A stretch of DNA of 64,000 bases from Marinobacter salicampi (GTDB lineage Bacteria > Pseudomonadota > Gammaproteobacteria > Pseudomonadales > Oleiphilaceae), in assembly GCF_011074795.1 (NCBI RefSeq), contig NZ_JAAMPF010000027.1, positions 54,213 to 118,212 of the forward strand, in the 5' to 3' direction. A model generated the notes under the pieces. That model did not search any database and had not been told where the DNA came from. It saw only the letters and a program-made list of their open reading frames with translations. The position numbers were made by a program, and so were the translations under genes. Positions 19,768 through 28,425 of the stretch are shown here, in pieces (positions within the stretch are counted from its first letter, which is position 1; each line of letters begins with the position of its first letter).

Positions 19768-20084
19768 TTTTGAGTCCTGGTTGCGAATTGGAATACGAGG
19801 GCCACTCCCTGGCTCCCCCGGCGCGGAGTCTAAATGACAGCGCTTAGCAACGGCAACTCAAAATAAGGATTTTTGACCAATTTTGGAAATTTAGATGTTT
19901 TTCGCTGAAATATAACGCCGTTCGCCAATTTTAATTCAAGTTTCTAAATTGGCCGCTACAGGCAGATTCTGTTTTGGAGGTGCGATTTTGGCGCCTTTGG
20001 CAAGTTGCCGTTCCGGTCCGTTGCCCTTCGCGAAGAATAAGACCGGGCTTTACACGAAGACCGGCGATGGCAATGACACTGGCG
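19768..20084. other. Intergenic region upstream of the outer-membrane protein gene
   Basis: This 317-base spacer contains an AT-rich stretch around 19860-19950 that is a likely promoter for the minus-strand outer-membrane protein gene. No convincing gene or strong repeat was seen in it. Confidence 0.5.
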
Positions 20085-21026
20085 CTAGCCGGTCAATGCC
20101 ACCATATAGCCATGATAAAGCCCTATGCCCACCAGAACATTGAAGGGGAAGGTCACGCCCAGGGAAGCCAGCATGGTCAAACCGATGTCTGCTTCGGGTA
20201 TGGCATGCCTTACCGCAACCGGTGCGGCAATGTAGGAGGCGCTCGCCGTAAGGCTTGCCAGGATCACCACACTGCCGGGAGCCAAACCCAAAGCAAGCCC
20301 TGCCACAAGGCCCGGCACCGCCAGGATGGGCGGCATGACCAGCGCAAACGCAACTACTCGCCAGTGCTTGAGTTTCAATCCCCTGAGGGTCTCCGCGGCG
20401 ACCAGACCCATCTCGAGCAGAAACAGCGAGAGCACAACGGAAAACGCCCCGGTAAGGACATTAGTGACGCTGCTGCCCTGATCAGGCCCATATAGCGCTC
20501 CGATCACGACGCCGCCGACCAGCAGGACAACACTGCGGTTGGTCAGGGTTTCCTGCCAGAGAGGCGCTGCAGCACCCGTGTCAGCGCTCTTGGTTTTGCG
20601 CCGATAGTACCAGAGCCCGGTGAGTATGGCGGGCAATTCTAACAGCACCAGGTAGAGTGTTACCTGGCCGTCAAGGGCAAGGCCGCGGGTTTCAACCCAG
20701 GCCCAGGCCACCGCAAAGGTACCGGCACTCACCGAACCGTAATGGGCGGCGAAACTGGCGGCATCCGCGATGCTCAGACCCACCAGCTTGCGAAGTATAG
20801 GCAGGATTAGCATCGGCAAAGCAAAGCCCAGTGCCACAACCACAAGAACTTCGGGAAGTAGCCGCCATTCGATATTGCCATACAGCGCCATGCCACCCTT
20901 GAGACCGATGGTAAGCATCAGCAGCAGGCTGAGGATATCGTAAGCTGCCTTGGGTATGGTCAGATCAGACTTGAGCGCTCCGGCCACCAGACCCAGCAAA
21001 AAAAACATTACGATTATATCGGGCAT
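20085..21026 (-). CDS. SbtA-family sodium-dependent bicarbonate permease
   Basis: A 313-residue integral membrane protein with about ten hydrophobic segments and the two repeated halves of the SbtA (DUF897) family. The characteristic AAHYGSVSAGTF stretch at about 92-103 and ASYIAAPVAVRHAIPEAD near 260-277 match the bicarbonate/sodium-binding regions known from cyanobacterial SbtA. It probably imports bicarbonate with sodium, which could support biotin carboxylases and anaplerosis in a marine heterotroph; that use is inference. No SbtB (PII-like) partner gene is adjacent. A terminator separates it from the upstream DUF7352-like gene. Confidence 0.85.
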   Translation of the reverse strand: MPDIIVMFFLLGLVAGALKSDLTIPKAAYDILSLLLMLTIGLKGGMALYGNIEWRLLPEVLVVVALGFALPMLILPILRKLVGLSIADAASFAAHYGSVSAGTFAVAWAWVETRGLALDGQVTLYLVLLELPAILTGLWYYRRKTKSADTGAAAPLWQETLTNRSVVLLVGGVVIGALYGPDQGSSVTNVLTGAFSVVLSLFLLEMGLVAAETLRGLKLKHWRVVAFALVMPPILAVPGLVAGLALGLAPGSVVILASLTASASYIAAPVAVRHAIPEADIGLTMLASLGVTFPFNVLVGIGLYHGYMVALTG

Positions 21027-21047
21027 GCTAAATCCTGTTTTCAGGCA

Positions 21048-21070
21048 AAAAAAAGGGCCCCGAAGGGCCC
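21048..21070 (-). terminator. Terminator with TTCG loop between the DUF7352-like gene and the permease gene
   Basis: On the minus strand GGGCCC-TTCG-GGGCCC is followed by a run of eight T. It ends the transcript from 21447-21082 just ahead of the permease start at 21026, and could attenuate read-through into it. Confidence 0.9.
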
Positions 21071-21081
21071 CGCTCAGGCAC

Positions 21082-21447
21082 TTACGCTGTGCCAGTTTGC
21101 CGGTATTTTGGTGTTCTTATCAAGGCCGGCTCCAGCGCCGCCTGATCATCACCAAACCCGGACTGCTTTGGGACCGGCACTTCAAATACATGGAATGCTT
21201 CCGGGCCAAATGGATCAAGAGCCGTGTCGAGATAACGATAACTGTCTGGCACCGGCTCACCGGAAAACGCAACCCGAAAGTAACGCTCAACCGTAGGAAT
21301 GCCAATGCTCAGCGGCTGTTCAACCCAGACAAAGACTGATTTCTGGGGTACCAGGTACTCGCAGCGCACCACCCTGTGCCCCTCTTTCAAGCTTAATACG
21401 GTGGCCTCTTTTCCAGACTCAATACGGAACTTGTGAATTGTTTTCAT
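21082..21447 (-). CDS. Small DUF7352-like protein
   Basis: A 121-residue soluble protein. The MKTIHKFRIE start, the middle VFVWVEQ segment and the pattern ending EAFHVFEVP resemble a widespread small-protein family (DUF7352) of unknown function; this is recognition from memory. No catalytic motif, signal peptide or membrane helix is visible. It lies between an SbtA-type permease and a NhaR-like regulator, all on the minus strand, and has its own terminator. Confidence 0.7.
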   Translation of the reverse strand: MKTIHKFRIESGKEATVLSLKEGHRVVRCEYLVPQKSVFVWVEQPLSIGIPTVERYFRVAFSGEPVPDSYRYLDTALDPFGPEAFHVFEVPVPKQSGFGDDQAALEPALIRTPKYRQTGTA

Positions 21448-21575
21448 GGTCGCCCCTCCGAAACAGTTTCAATGACACACGGGACCATGATTACCCTATT
21501 TGTAGCTCGGTAAAATCATCTTTTTTGATCGTTACACATCGTCTTATTCAAGCCTTTTCGAGGCGTCTTAGCAGC

Positions 21576-22457
21576 TCAGGCGGTACAGATAGCCCGCACC
21601 CCTTCGTGAATCAGGTTCCGGCCGCGAACGACGGCATAGAGCTCCTCCCGGACCTCCTCAATAGAGGCGATGTGCTCCACTTCGTACTGCCTGCAAACTT
21701 CATCACGAATGACCGTAGGGGCAGCAAACACCCCTAGCCCTTCACGGCCGAACACCTTTATCAAGGCACTGTCATCTATCTGAGCCACCATTTTCATACG
21801 GACCCCGACGACCGAAAACCAGTTCATCAGCATATCGTAATAGGGAGAATCGGTGGCGTTGGCGAGAAAAGGTTCACCGGTCAGGGATGCCGGAAACTTT
21901 TCTCGCAGGCGACCTGCCAGGGTCGGCGCCCCAAACAGGCTGACCGTGGACCCTGTTAGCGAATGCACCATCAGATGGCTGTGGTCTTCAAGGGAGGGCA
22001 TCCGGTCAGTCAGGACCACGTCAAGCTCCTGCCTCTTGAGCGCCATAAGAAGGTCTTCTGTCCTTCCTGTCACGCAGTGCAGGCTGACCGGGCGTTTGAG
22101 CCCGAGGGCGGGTTGTAGAAGATGATAGGCAATGAGCTTATGTATGGTGGCGGATATGCCTGCCGAAAGCCTCAGCGGGCGATCGGACGGTGACAGACTG
22201 AGGGCGTCGTTGAGCTCCGCTGCGGTGGCAAAAATATCCTCGGCATAGCCAAGCACCATCCTGCCCAGTTCCGTTAGCACCAGCGAGCGGCGTTCTCTTT
22301 TAAAGAGTCGGCCGCCCACGGATGCTTCGAAGGTGGCAAGCTGCCCACTCAGCGTTTGCGGAGCGAGCCCCAGCACTTCACTGGCACGGACAATGGAACC
22401 TTCACGGCTGATAACCCAGAAGTACTGCAGATGACGAAGGTTAAGCTGGCCAGCCAT
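21576..22457 (-). CDS. LysR-family regulator resembling NhaR
   Basis: A 293-residue regulator with an N-terminal LysR helix-turn-helix (LNLRHLQYFWVISREGSIVRASEVLGL, residues about 5-31) and an effector-binding domain. The YFWVISREGS start, LFKRERRSLVLTELG and MLMNWFSVVGV parts follow the pattern of NhaR, the sodium-responsive activator of the nhaA antiporter gene. Here the neighbour is an SbtA-type sodium/bicarbonate permease, so a sodium- or osmolarity-linked role is plausible but unproven. The stop lies 17 bases above the stretch shared with the osmC-like gene, and all nearby genes share its strand. Confidence 0.85.
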   Translation of the reverse strand: MAGQLNLRHLQYFWVISREGSIVRASEVLGLAPQTLSGQLATFEASVGGRLFKRERRSLVLTELGRMVLGYAEDIFATAAELNDALSLSPSDRPLRLSAGISATIHKLIAYHLLQPALGLKRPVSLHCVTGRTEDLLMALKRQELDVVLTDRMPSLEDHSHLMVHSLTGSTVSLFGAPTLAGRLREKFPASLTGEPFLANATDSPYYDMLMNWFSVVGVRMKMVAQIDDSALIKVFGREGLGVFAAPTVIRDEVCRQYEVEHIASIEEVREELYAVVRGRNLIHEGVRAICTA

Positions 22458-22474
22458 TCAGGTAAAGCTCACGC

Positions 22475-22900
22475 TCAGGACTCCAGCTCTGCTTTCAGGT
22501 TTATTTCAGCCGTGAACAACTTGGACACAGGACAACCGGCTTTCGCCTTGTTTGCGATCTCCTCGAACTGGCTCTTGTCGATGCCCGGGATACGGGCGCG
22601 CATAGTCAGATCCACCTTGGTGATCGCAAAGCCATCATCCTGCTTGTCGAGGGTGACGACCGCCTTGGTATCGATGCTGTCAGCCGTAAAGTCCTCTTCA
22701 CCCAACAGCATTGAAAACGCCATCGAAAAGCACGAAGCATGGGCCGCACCAATCAGTTCTTCGGGATTGGTGCCCGGCTCGTCTTCAAAGCGGGTATTAA
22801 AGCCGTAAGGATTCTCCGAAAGTGCGCCACTTTCCGTAGAGATAGTGCCCTTGCCTTTCTTGAGGCTGCCTTCCCAGTGAGCTGATGCAGATTTATCCAT
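22475..22900 (-). CDS. OsmC-family hydroperoxide reductase
   Basis: A 141-residue OsmC-like protein, expected to reduce organic hydroperoxides with two redox cysteines. The first is in GAAHASCFSMAFSML near residue 57 and the second in KAGCPVSKLF near residue 122, matching the active-site pair of the family; the N-terminal arginine/glutamate pair appears in NTRFEDEPGTNPEE. It is upstream of the NhaR-like gene on the same strand with 17 bases between them, so the two may be cotranscribed. A GGAGAGT site precedes the ATG. Confidence 0.92.
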   Translation of the reverse strand: MDKSASAHWEGSLKKGKGTISTESGALSENPYGFNTRFEDEPGTNPEELIGAAHASCFSMAFSMLLGEEDFTADSIDTKAVVTLDKQDDGFAITKVDLTMRARIPGIDKSQFEEIANKAKAGCPVSKLFTAEINLKAELES

Positions 22901-23048
22901 TTCTGACTCTCCTTTTCATCCATAAAATGTACAAGCGAGGGGCCCCTGTTGAGCACCGGACAGCCTGCCCGGAAGCCGCTTCAGCCAAGGCCCTGCCCGG
23001 ACGATAACAGGGCTGCCGACAAAGTAAAAGTTGTCAGGCGCCCCCTCC

Positions 23049-24044
23049 TCAGCTGAGGTTTTTCTTCATGAACTTCTGGATTTCACCCACGATGCCGGAG
23101 CGGAACGCTATCACTGTGATGATGAAGATGCCGCCCAGAATGGCGTCAACCCAATCACCCAACGCGCCCTGGGAGAGCTGATACTCCAGGTTGACAACGA
23201 AAGCCGCACCGACCACAGGTCCCAGCAGGGTCCCGGTGCCGCCGAGCAGTGTCATCAGGATAACTTCCCCGGACATGTGCCAGTGGGCGTCATTCAGAGA
23301 AGCCAACTGGAACACCACGGTCTTTACCGACCCGGCCAGCCCTGCCAGCCCAGCGGACATGACGAAGGCAAGCACCTTGTAGAGATTGACGTTATAACCC
23401 AGGGAGATGGCACGGGGTTCGTTCTGCTTGATGGCTTTGAGAACCTGTCCGAAGGGCGAGTTGACCGTACGTTGTACCAGCAGGTACCCGAACAGGAAGA
23501 CCGCCAGCACGAAGTAATACATGGCTGTGTTGTTCTGCAGGTCCACCAGACCGAACAGGTAGCCCCGGGGCACCCCATGCATGCCGTCTTCACCGCCGGT
23601 GAACGGGGCCTGCACCAGGAAGAAAAAGACCAGCTGGGCCAGCGCCAGGGTGATCATGGCGAAGTAGATGCCCTGCCGGCGTATGGCCACCAGGGCAAAC
23701 CCTAGGCCAAGAACCGTTGCCGCGGCGGTACCGGCAATAATGCCCATTTCCGTAGAGACATTGGCATAGGTTGATAGAAGATAGCCGGTTGTGTACCCGC
23801 CAGTCGCCAGAAATGCCGCGTGCCCGAATGACAGCAGGCCGGTGAATCCCAGCAGCAGGTTGAATGCCACCGCAAACAGTGCGAAGCACAGTATCTTCAT
23901 CAGGAAAACCGGATAAAGCACTGCCGGAGCGATCAGCAGTATCGCGAGCAGGACCAGGTTAAGAATCAGTTTTTTCCGGTCCGCGGATTTTCGCTGCTGG
24001 ATAATGCTTTGCTTGATAGCCGACTCGTTCGTTGAACCCGCCAT
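23049..24044 (-). CDS. livM: Branched-chain amino acid ABC transporter permease LivM
   Basis: A 331-residue inner-membrane permease with about nine hydrophobic segments. FNLLLGFTGLLSFGHAAFLATGGY near residues 60-83 and the coupling region AIKQNEPRAISLGYNVNLYKVLAFVMSA, quoted here only in outline, are hallmarks of LivM. It pairs with LivH to form the channel for leucine, isoleucine and valine driven by LivG and LivF. It is the last gene of the livG-F-substrate-binding protein-H-M operon, two bases after livH. Confidence 0.94.
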   Translation of the reverse strand: MAGSTNESAIKQSIIQQRKSADRKKLILNLVLLAILLIAPAVLYPVFLMKILCFALFAVAFNLLLGFTGLLSFGHAAFLATGGYTTGYLLSTYANVSTEMGIIAGTAAATVLGLGFALVAIRRQGIYFAMITLALAQLVFFFLVQAPFTGGEDGMHGVPRGYLFGLVDLQNNTAMYYFVLAVFLFGYLLVQRTVNSPFGQVLKAIKQNEPRAISLGYNVNLYKVLAFVMSAGLAGLAGSVKTVVFQLASLNDAHWHMSGEVILMTLLGGTGTLLGPVVGAAFVVNLEYQLSQGALGDWVDAILGGIFIITVIAFRSGIVGEIQKFMKKNLS

Positions 24045-24046
24045 GA

Positions 24047-24934
24047 TTACGCCTCCTTACCAAACAGGCCCGATGGGCGTATCAACAGAACGATGACCAT
24101 GACCAGGAAGATGACCGCCGAGGCCCCTTCCGGATAGAACACCTTGGTGAAGCCCTCAATCACCCCCATGAGCAAGCCCGTGATCACCGCACCGGCAATG
24201 GACCCCATGCCACCAATGACCACCACCGCGAACACCACAATCAGCAGGTTGCCGCCCATGACCGGTGAGACGGAGTAGATAGGCGCCGCCAGAACCCCGG
24301 CGAACGCGGCAAGCATGACCCCGAATCCGTAGGTGAGACTCACCAGTAATGGCACATTGATGCCAAACCCCTGCATGAGCTGGGAGTCCTCAGTACCGGC
24401 CCGTAAATAGGACCCAAGCTTGGTCTTTTCGATCATGAACCAGGTGCCAAAGCAGACCAGCAGCGCTATCACGATAACCCAGGCGCGGTAATAAGGCAGG
24501 AACATGAAGCCCAGATTCACACCGCCCCGGAACACATCGGGCATGGAATAGCGCAGGCCGGAGACCCCGTAGATATTGGTCAGTACCCCCTGGATTACGA
24601 GGGCGACACCGAAGGTCAGCAACAGACTGTATATGTGGTCTTCGTGGGCGATGCGCCGCAGAAGAAAATACTCGATGAGAACACCGACAAATCCGACCAG
24701 AATGGGGGCCAGAAACAGCGATACCCAGTAATTGACGCCAAAGGCGTCGAACATGACGACCGTGGTAAGGGCGCCGAGCATATACAGGGCGCCGTGGGCA
24801 AAATTGATTATTTTCAGCAAGCCAAAAATTACCGCCAGGCCCAGGCTTAACAGTGCGTAAAAGGCGCCGTTGATCACCCCGAGCAGTAACTGCCCGGCCA
24901 GCACGGCGATAGGCACACCCAGTATCATGTCCAT
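24047..24934 (-). CDS. livH: Branched-chain amino acid ABC transporter permease LivH
   Basis: A 295-residue permease with eight or nine hydrophobic segments. GVINGAFYALLSLGLAVIFG at about 18-37, INFAHGALYMLGA soon after, and the coupling loop LRAGTEDSQLMQGFGINV near 190-207 are typical of LivH. It partners LivM. The next upstream gene is the substrate-binding protein, about 125 bases away. Confidence 0.94.
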   Translation of the reverse strand: MDMILGVPIAVLAGQLLLGVINGAFYALLSLGLAVIFGLLKIINFAHGALYMLGALTTVVMFDAFGVNYWVSLFLAPILVGFVGVLIEYFLLRRIAHEDHIYSLLLTFGVALVIQGVLTNIYGVSGLRYSMPDVFRGGVNLGFMFLPYYRAWVIVIALLVCFGTWFMIEKTKLGSYLRAGTEDSQLMQGFGINVPLLVSLTYGFGVMLAAFAGVLAAPIYSVSPVMGGNLLIVVFAVVVIGGMGSIAGAVITGLLMGVIEGFTKVFYPEGASAVIFLVMVIVLLIRPSGLFGKEA

Positions 24935-25058
24935 GTGGAAAACTCCGAAAGCAATGTAGCTGACTTACCCGCTCAGCGGGCTGAACCCTGAGCACTGCTC
25001 CGGCCAGGTCGATTCACAAGGGAACGGCCTGGCGCGGGCAGTAATTTCAACACTTCAT

Positions 25059-26273
25059 TTATTTGCTGGTTACCAGCGGACACTTGCTTTCAGACAGCGG
25101 CCGGTAGGCTTCGTCGCCAGGGATGGTGCGGACAATCTTGTACAGGTCCCACTCATTCTCTGACTCTTCCGGTGTCTTCACCTCAGCCAGGTACATGTCG
25201 TGGACCATACGACCGTCTTCACGGATCTTGCCGTTGGTCGCAAACATGTCGTTGATGGGTGTTTCCATCATTTGCTTGCGAACCGTCTGGGCATCATCAG
25301 AACCGGTTGCCTTGACGGCATTCAGATACTGCATGGTGCTTGAGTAGATGCCAGCGTGGACCATGGTGGGACGCACGTTGGTACGCTCATAGAAACGGTC
25401 TGCCCATTCCCGGGTGTCATCGTTCATATCCCAGTACCAGCCCGTGGTGAGCTGGATGCCCTGCGCGGATTCGACACCCAGCGCGTGTACATCCGTGAGG
25501 AAGAGCAGCAGTGCCGCCAGCGTCTGACCGGACTGGGTCAGGCCGAACTCGCCGGCGGTGGTGATGGCGTTGGTGGTGTCAGCACCGGCGTTCGCCAGGG
25601 CTACGACGTCAGCGCCGGAGGACTGGGCCTGGAGGATGTAGGATGAAAAGTCAGAGGTTGGGAACGGATGGCGGACGGCCTGAAGCACCTTGCCACCGTT
25701 TTCCTCCACAACCTTTGTAACATCCGCTTCAAGCGCGTGACCAAAGGCATAATCAGCCGTGAGAATGAACCATTCCTTGCCGCCTTCTTTGACAACGGCG
25801 CTGGCTGTACCGTTAGCCAGAGGATAAGTGTCATAAACGTAGTGGATGTGATTGGGTGTGCAGTGTTCGTTCGTGATGCTCGATGCAGCTGAACCCGACA
25901 CGATACCCAGGCGGTCATTCTGCTCAAGGATATCCGTGACAGCAATGGAGACTGACGATGCAACCAGACCTGCTACCAGGTCCACATTTTCGTTTTCCAC
26001 CCAGCGCCTGACAGTGCTCGAAGCCACGTCCGGACTGTTACGGTCATCAGCGCTGACCACTTCGATCTTGGCGCCGTTCACTTCACCACCGAAATCCTCA
26101 ATGGCCATTTTCAGGGCGACCTCGCCATTTGGCCCTGCCAGATCCCGGTAAGTTCCCGACATGTCCGCCAGGTACCCGATCTTGACGGCTTTATCTGATA
26201 TCTCTGCCTGAACACCACCGACAAGCATGGTTGAGGCTATGGCCGACGTCAGGAGCTTTTTCATAATTGTCAT
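25059..26273 (-). CDS. Branched-chain amino acid ABC transporter substrate-binding protein
   Basis: A 404-residue periplasmic binding protein of the LivK/LivJ type. The signal peptide ends with MLVGGVQA, and the mature part starts with VKIGYLADMSGTYRDLAGPNG, the canonical first strand and ligand loop. GGAEVNGA-type and AYDTYPLA-like segments line the binding cleft region. It should deliver leucine, valine, isoleucine or a related compound to LivHM; substrate choice is not readable from sequence. The first of two nearby in-frame ATGs (26273) has a GGAG site eight bases upstream and is preferred. It lies third in the liv operon. Confidence 0.92.
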   Translation of the reverse strand: MTIMKKLLTSAIASTMLVGGVQAEISDKAVKIGYLADMSGTYRDLAGPNGEVALKMAIEDFGGEVNGAKIEVVSADDRNSPDVASSTVRRWVENENVDLVAGLVASSVSIAVTDILEQNDRLGIVSGSAASSITNEHCTPNHIHYVYDTYPLANGTASAVVKEGGKEWFILTADYAFGHALEADVTKVVEENGGKVLQAVRHPFPTSDFSSYILQAQSSGADVVALANAGADTTNAITTAGEFGLTQSGQTLAALLLFLTDVHALGVESAQGIQLTTGWYWDMNDDTREWADRFYERTNVRPTMVHAGIYSSTMQYLNAVKATGSDDAQTVRKQMMETPINDMFATNGKIREDGRMVHDMYLAEVKTPEESENEWDLYKIVRTIPGDEAYRPLSESKCPLVTSK

Positions 26274-26397
26274 TGTTGTGTCTCCATTAATGTCTTTGTT
26301 TCAGTCATCTTCTATGGCACGAAACTGTCTTGAACTACCCTGGAGGCTCAGTTCGAGCCGATAGCTTTCAGGCTGTTCCGTTCTTGCCTACCAGGCG

Positions 26398-27120
26398 TCA
26401 GACGCCAAGATAGTTGTTTAGCAGCGATTGCTTGGCTTCAAGCTCATCGGCGCTGATCTCTTCTACAATCTGGCCGTGTTCCATCACGTAGTGACGGTCT
26501 GCCAGCGGTGCAGCAAAATGAAAATTCTGTTCCACAAGTATAATAGTCAGACCTTTGGCCTTTAGCTTCATTAGCACCTCGCCCAGCTTCTGGACAATGA
26601 CCGGCGCCAGGCCTTCAGTGATCTCATCCAGCAACAGCATGTTGGCACCAGTCCGCAGTATCCGGGCCATAGCCAGCATCTGCTGTTCGCCCCCGGACAG
26701 CTTGCTGCCCTGACTGAAGCGGCGTTCATACAGGTTGGGGAACATGTTGTAGATTTCTTCCAGGCCCATGCCACCACTGCGCACCACCGGTGGCAGTGTC
26801 AGATTTTCCTGGACATTGAGACTGGCAAAGATACCCCGGTGCTCGGGACAGTAACCTACCCCGAGCCGGGCGATCTGGTGGGGTGCGCAGGAAAGCGTGT
26901 CAGTCCCGTTGATCATAATGGAGCCGGTGCGCTTGCCCACCATGTTCATGATGGCCTTGAGTGTGGTGCTGCGCCCTGCACCGTTACGGCCAAGCAGGGT
27001 TACAAGCTCGCCCCGACGGACCACAATGTTGATGCCGTGCAGAATGTGCGACTCACCATAGAACGCATGCAGGCCGGAAATCCGAAGCTGCTCGTATTCC
27101 CTGTCCACTGGGTTACTCAT
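26398..27120 (-). CDS. livF: Branched-chain amino acid ABC transporter ATPase LivF
   Basis: A 240-residue cytosolic ATPase. The Walker A loop reads GRNGAGRSTT, with Arg50 in place of the usual lysine; the Q-loop, the LSGGEQQMLAMARIL signature and LLLDEITEGLAP Walker B are otherwise normal. Its ATG overlaps the livG stop by four bases, so LivG and LivF are translationally coupled. The Walker A arginine may lower ATP hydrolysis at this site, or may be a common variant in this subfamily; from memory similar arginines occur in some LivF proteins. Confidence 0.93.
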   Translation of the reverse strand: MSNPVDREYEQLRISGLHAFYGESHILHGINIVVRRGELVTLLGRNGAGRSTTLKAIMNMVGKRTGSIMINGTDTLSCAPHQIARLGVGYCPEHRGIFASLNVQENLTLPPVVRSGGMGLEEIYNMFPNLYERRFSQGSKLSGGEQQMLAMARILRTGANMLLLDEITEGLAPVIVQKLGEVLMKLKAKGLTIILVEQNFHFAAPLADRHYVMEHGQIVEEISADELEAKQSLLNNYLGV

Positions 27121-27890
27121 TCGGTTACCTCTGCCGTTGAAGAAGCCGTGCCCATATACACTTCACGGACCTGCGGATCGCTGGAAACGGCCTTGTAATC
27201 GCCTTCGGTCAGGACAGCCCCCTGGGACAGTACGGTAATGCGATCGCACAGAGTGCTGACCACACCCAGGTTGTGCTCAACCATCAGTACGCTTCGACCA
27301 ACCGCTGCTTTGCGGATCAGCTCCACTACACCGTCTACGTCTTCGCCACCCATGCCTTGGGTAGGCTCGTCGAGCAGAAGCAGTTCGGGCTCCATGGCCA
27401 GGGTAGTCGCCAGCTCAAGAGCCCGCTTACGACCATAGGCCAGCTCGACGGTGGTGGTATCGGCAAATTCAGTCAGACCCACAGAATCCAGCAGTTCCAT
27501 GCACCGGTCATTGAGGCTCTCGAGACTGCGGCCGGATTTCCAGAAGTGGAAGGTGTTTCCCTGAAAGCTCTGTAGAGCGATACGGACGTTTTCCAGAGCA
27601 GTCATATGGGGAAACACGGCGGAAATCTGGAACGAGCGTACTATCCCCTGGCGGGCGATGGCCGCAGATTTTTCCGAGGTAATGTCCTTGCCATTGAAGA
27701 GGATCTTGCCCCGGGTGGGCTGCAGAAACTTGGTCAACAGATTGAAAACCGTGGTCTTGCCGGCACCGTTGGGGCCAATCAGAGCATGAATGTGGCCCTT
27801 GTTGACCTGGAGGTTAACATTGTCCACTGCCACGAAACCCTTGAATTCTTTCACAAGGCCTCGGGTTTCCAGAACGTATTGATCACTCAT
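27117..27890 (-). CDS. livG: Branched-chain amino acid ABC transporter ATPase LivG
   Basis: A 257-residue ATPase with canonical Walker A (GPNGAGKTT), a FQISAVFPHMTALENVR Q-loop region, a divergent signature (ELAYGRKRALELATTL) that is normal for LivG, and LLLLDEPTQGMG Walker B. The ATG at 27890 has AGGTGG nine bases upstream and gives the usual N terminus (MSDQYVLETRGLVKEF); the frame stays open to 27938 but adds 16 unlikely residues. It is the first gene of the liv operon, directly under a promoter overlapped by a TTTACG repeat element. Confidence 0.94.
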   Translation of the reverse strand: MSDQYVLETRGLVKEFKGFVAVDNVNLQVNKGHIHALIGPNGAGKTTVFNLLTKFLQPTRGKILFNGKDITSEKSAAIARQGIVRSFQISAVFPHMTALENVRIALQSFQGNTFHFWKSGRSLESLNDRCMELLDSVGLTEFADTTTVELAYGRKRALELATTLAMEPELLLLDEPTQGMGGEDVDGVVELIRKAAVGRSVLMVEHNLGVVSTLCDRITVLSQGAVLTEGDYKAVSSDPQVREVYMGTASSTAEVTE

Positions 27891-27926
27891 GGTACCGTGC
27901 CACCTCTTGTTTTTGTTCTGTTCAAA

Positions 27927-27973
27927 ACTATAGCACAAGCTTAGTTAACGTCAACGTAAACGTAAACGTAAAT
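27927..27973 (-). promoter_or_regulatory. liv operon promoter with overlapping LiuR-like repeat operator
   Basis: On the minus strand a TTGACG -35 box (27954-27949) and a TATAGT -10 box (27932-27927) are 16 bases apart. The -35 box is embedded in a run of four AACGTN hexamers on the plus strand (27944-27973), that is, repeated TTTACG on the transcribed strand. The element resembles the ones before bkd, liuR and the acyl-CoA synthetase but has more repeat units. Binding of LiuR here is inference; the overlap with the -35 box would suit repression. Confidence 0.72.
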
Positions 27974-28008
27974 ACCAAAAACGGAACAAAGTCAGGTTTT
28001 TGAAGACA

Positions 28009-28425
28009 TCAACGGCTTGCCGGTATGGAATAACTGATAGTTGCATGGGCTACCGGGTCATCGCTTCCTTTCGACCTCAGGTAAACCTCTCCCACGCCCA
28101 GCACCTTGCCTACCCGAAGCATTCGAGCATAGGCAATGATGGGCTGGCCTGCCATGGGTTTGCGCAGGAAATTAATGTTGAGGTTGCTGGTGACCGCCAG
28201 CGGCACCAGCCCTATCTGGCTAAGCAGGGCAGCGTAAAGCGCCACATCCGCCAAGGCCATGAGCGTAGGACCGGACACCGTACCGCCCGGGCGCAGATGT
28301 TCATCCCCGACCTCAAGGATCATTTCTGCCCAGCCCTCCCCCGAACGCTCCAGTGTTCCGAAGCGTTCACCTTGGGGGAAATGCTCGGTGAGGAAGACGC
28401 GCAACTCGTCCCGCGATACACTCAT
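28009..28425 (-). CDS. PaaI-type hotdog-fold thioesterase
   Basis: A 138-residue protein of the hotdog superfamily. GGTVSGPTLMALADVALYAALL near residues 47-68 is the central hotdog helix with its acidic residue, followed by SNLNINFLRKPMAG, the typical strand pair of PaaI/YbgC-like enzymes. It is expected to hydrolyse small acyl-CoA esters. Its start overlaps the stop of the upstream acyl-CoA synthetase gene by four bases, so the pair is likely a CoA-ester buffering unit between the valine and transport genes; that role is inference. Confidence 0.85.
   Translation of the reverse strand: MSVSRDELRVFLTEHFPQGERFGTLERSGEGWAEMILEVGDEHLRPGGTVSGPTLMALADVALYAALLSQIGLVPLAVTSNLNINFLRKPMAGQPIIAYARMLRVGKVLGVGEVYLRSKGSDDPVAHATISYSIPASR

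Noticed and set aside
27944..27973. Tandem hexamers considered as a CRISPR or microsatellite
   Set aside because: Units are only 6 bp, without spacers, and overlap a promoter -35 box; a regulatory site is the simpler reading.
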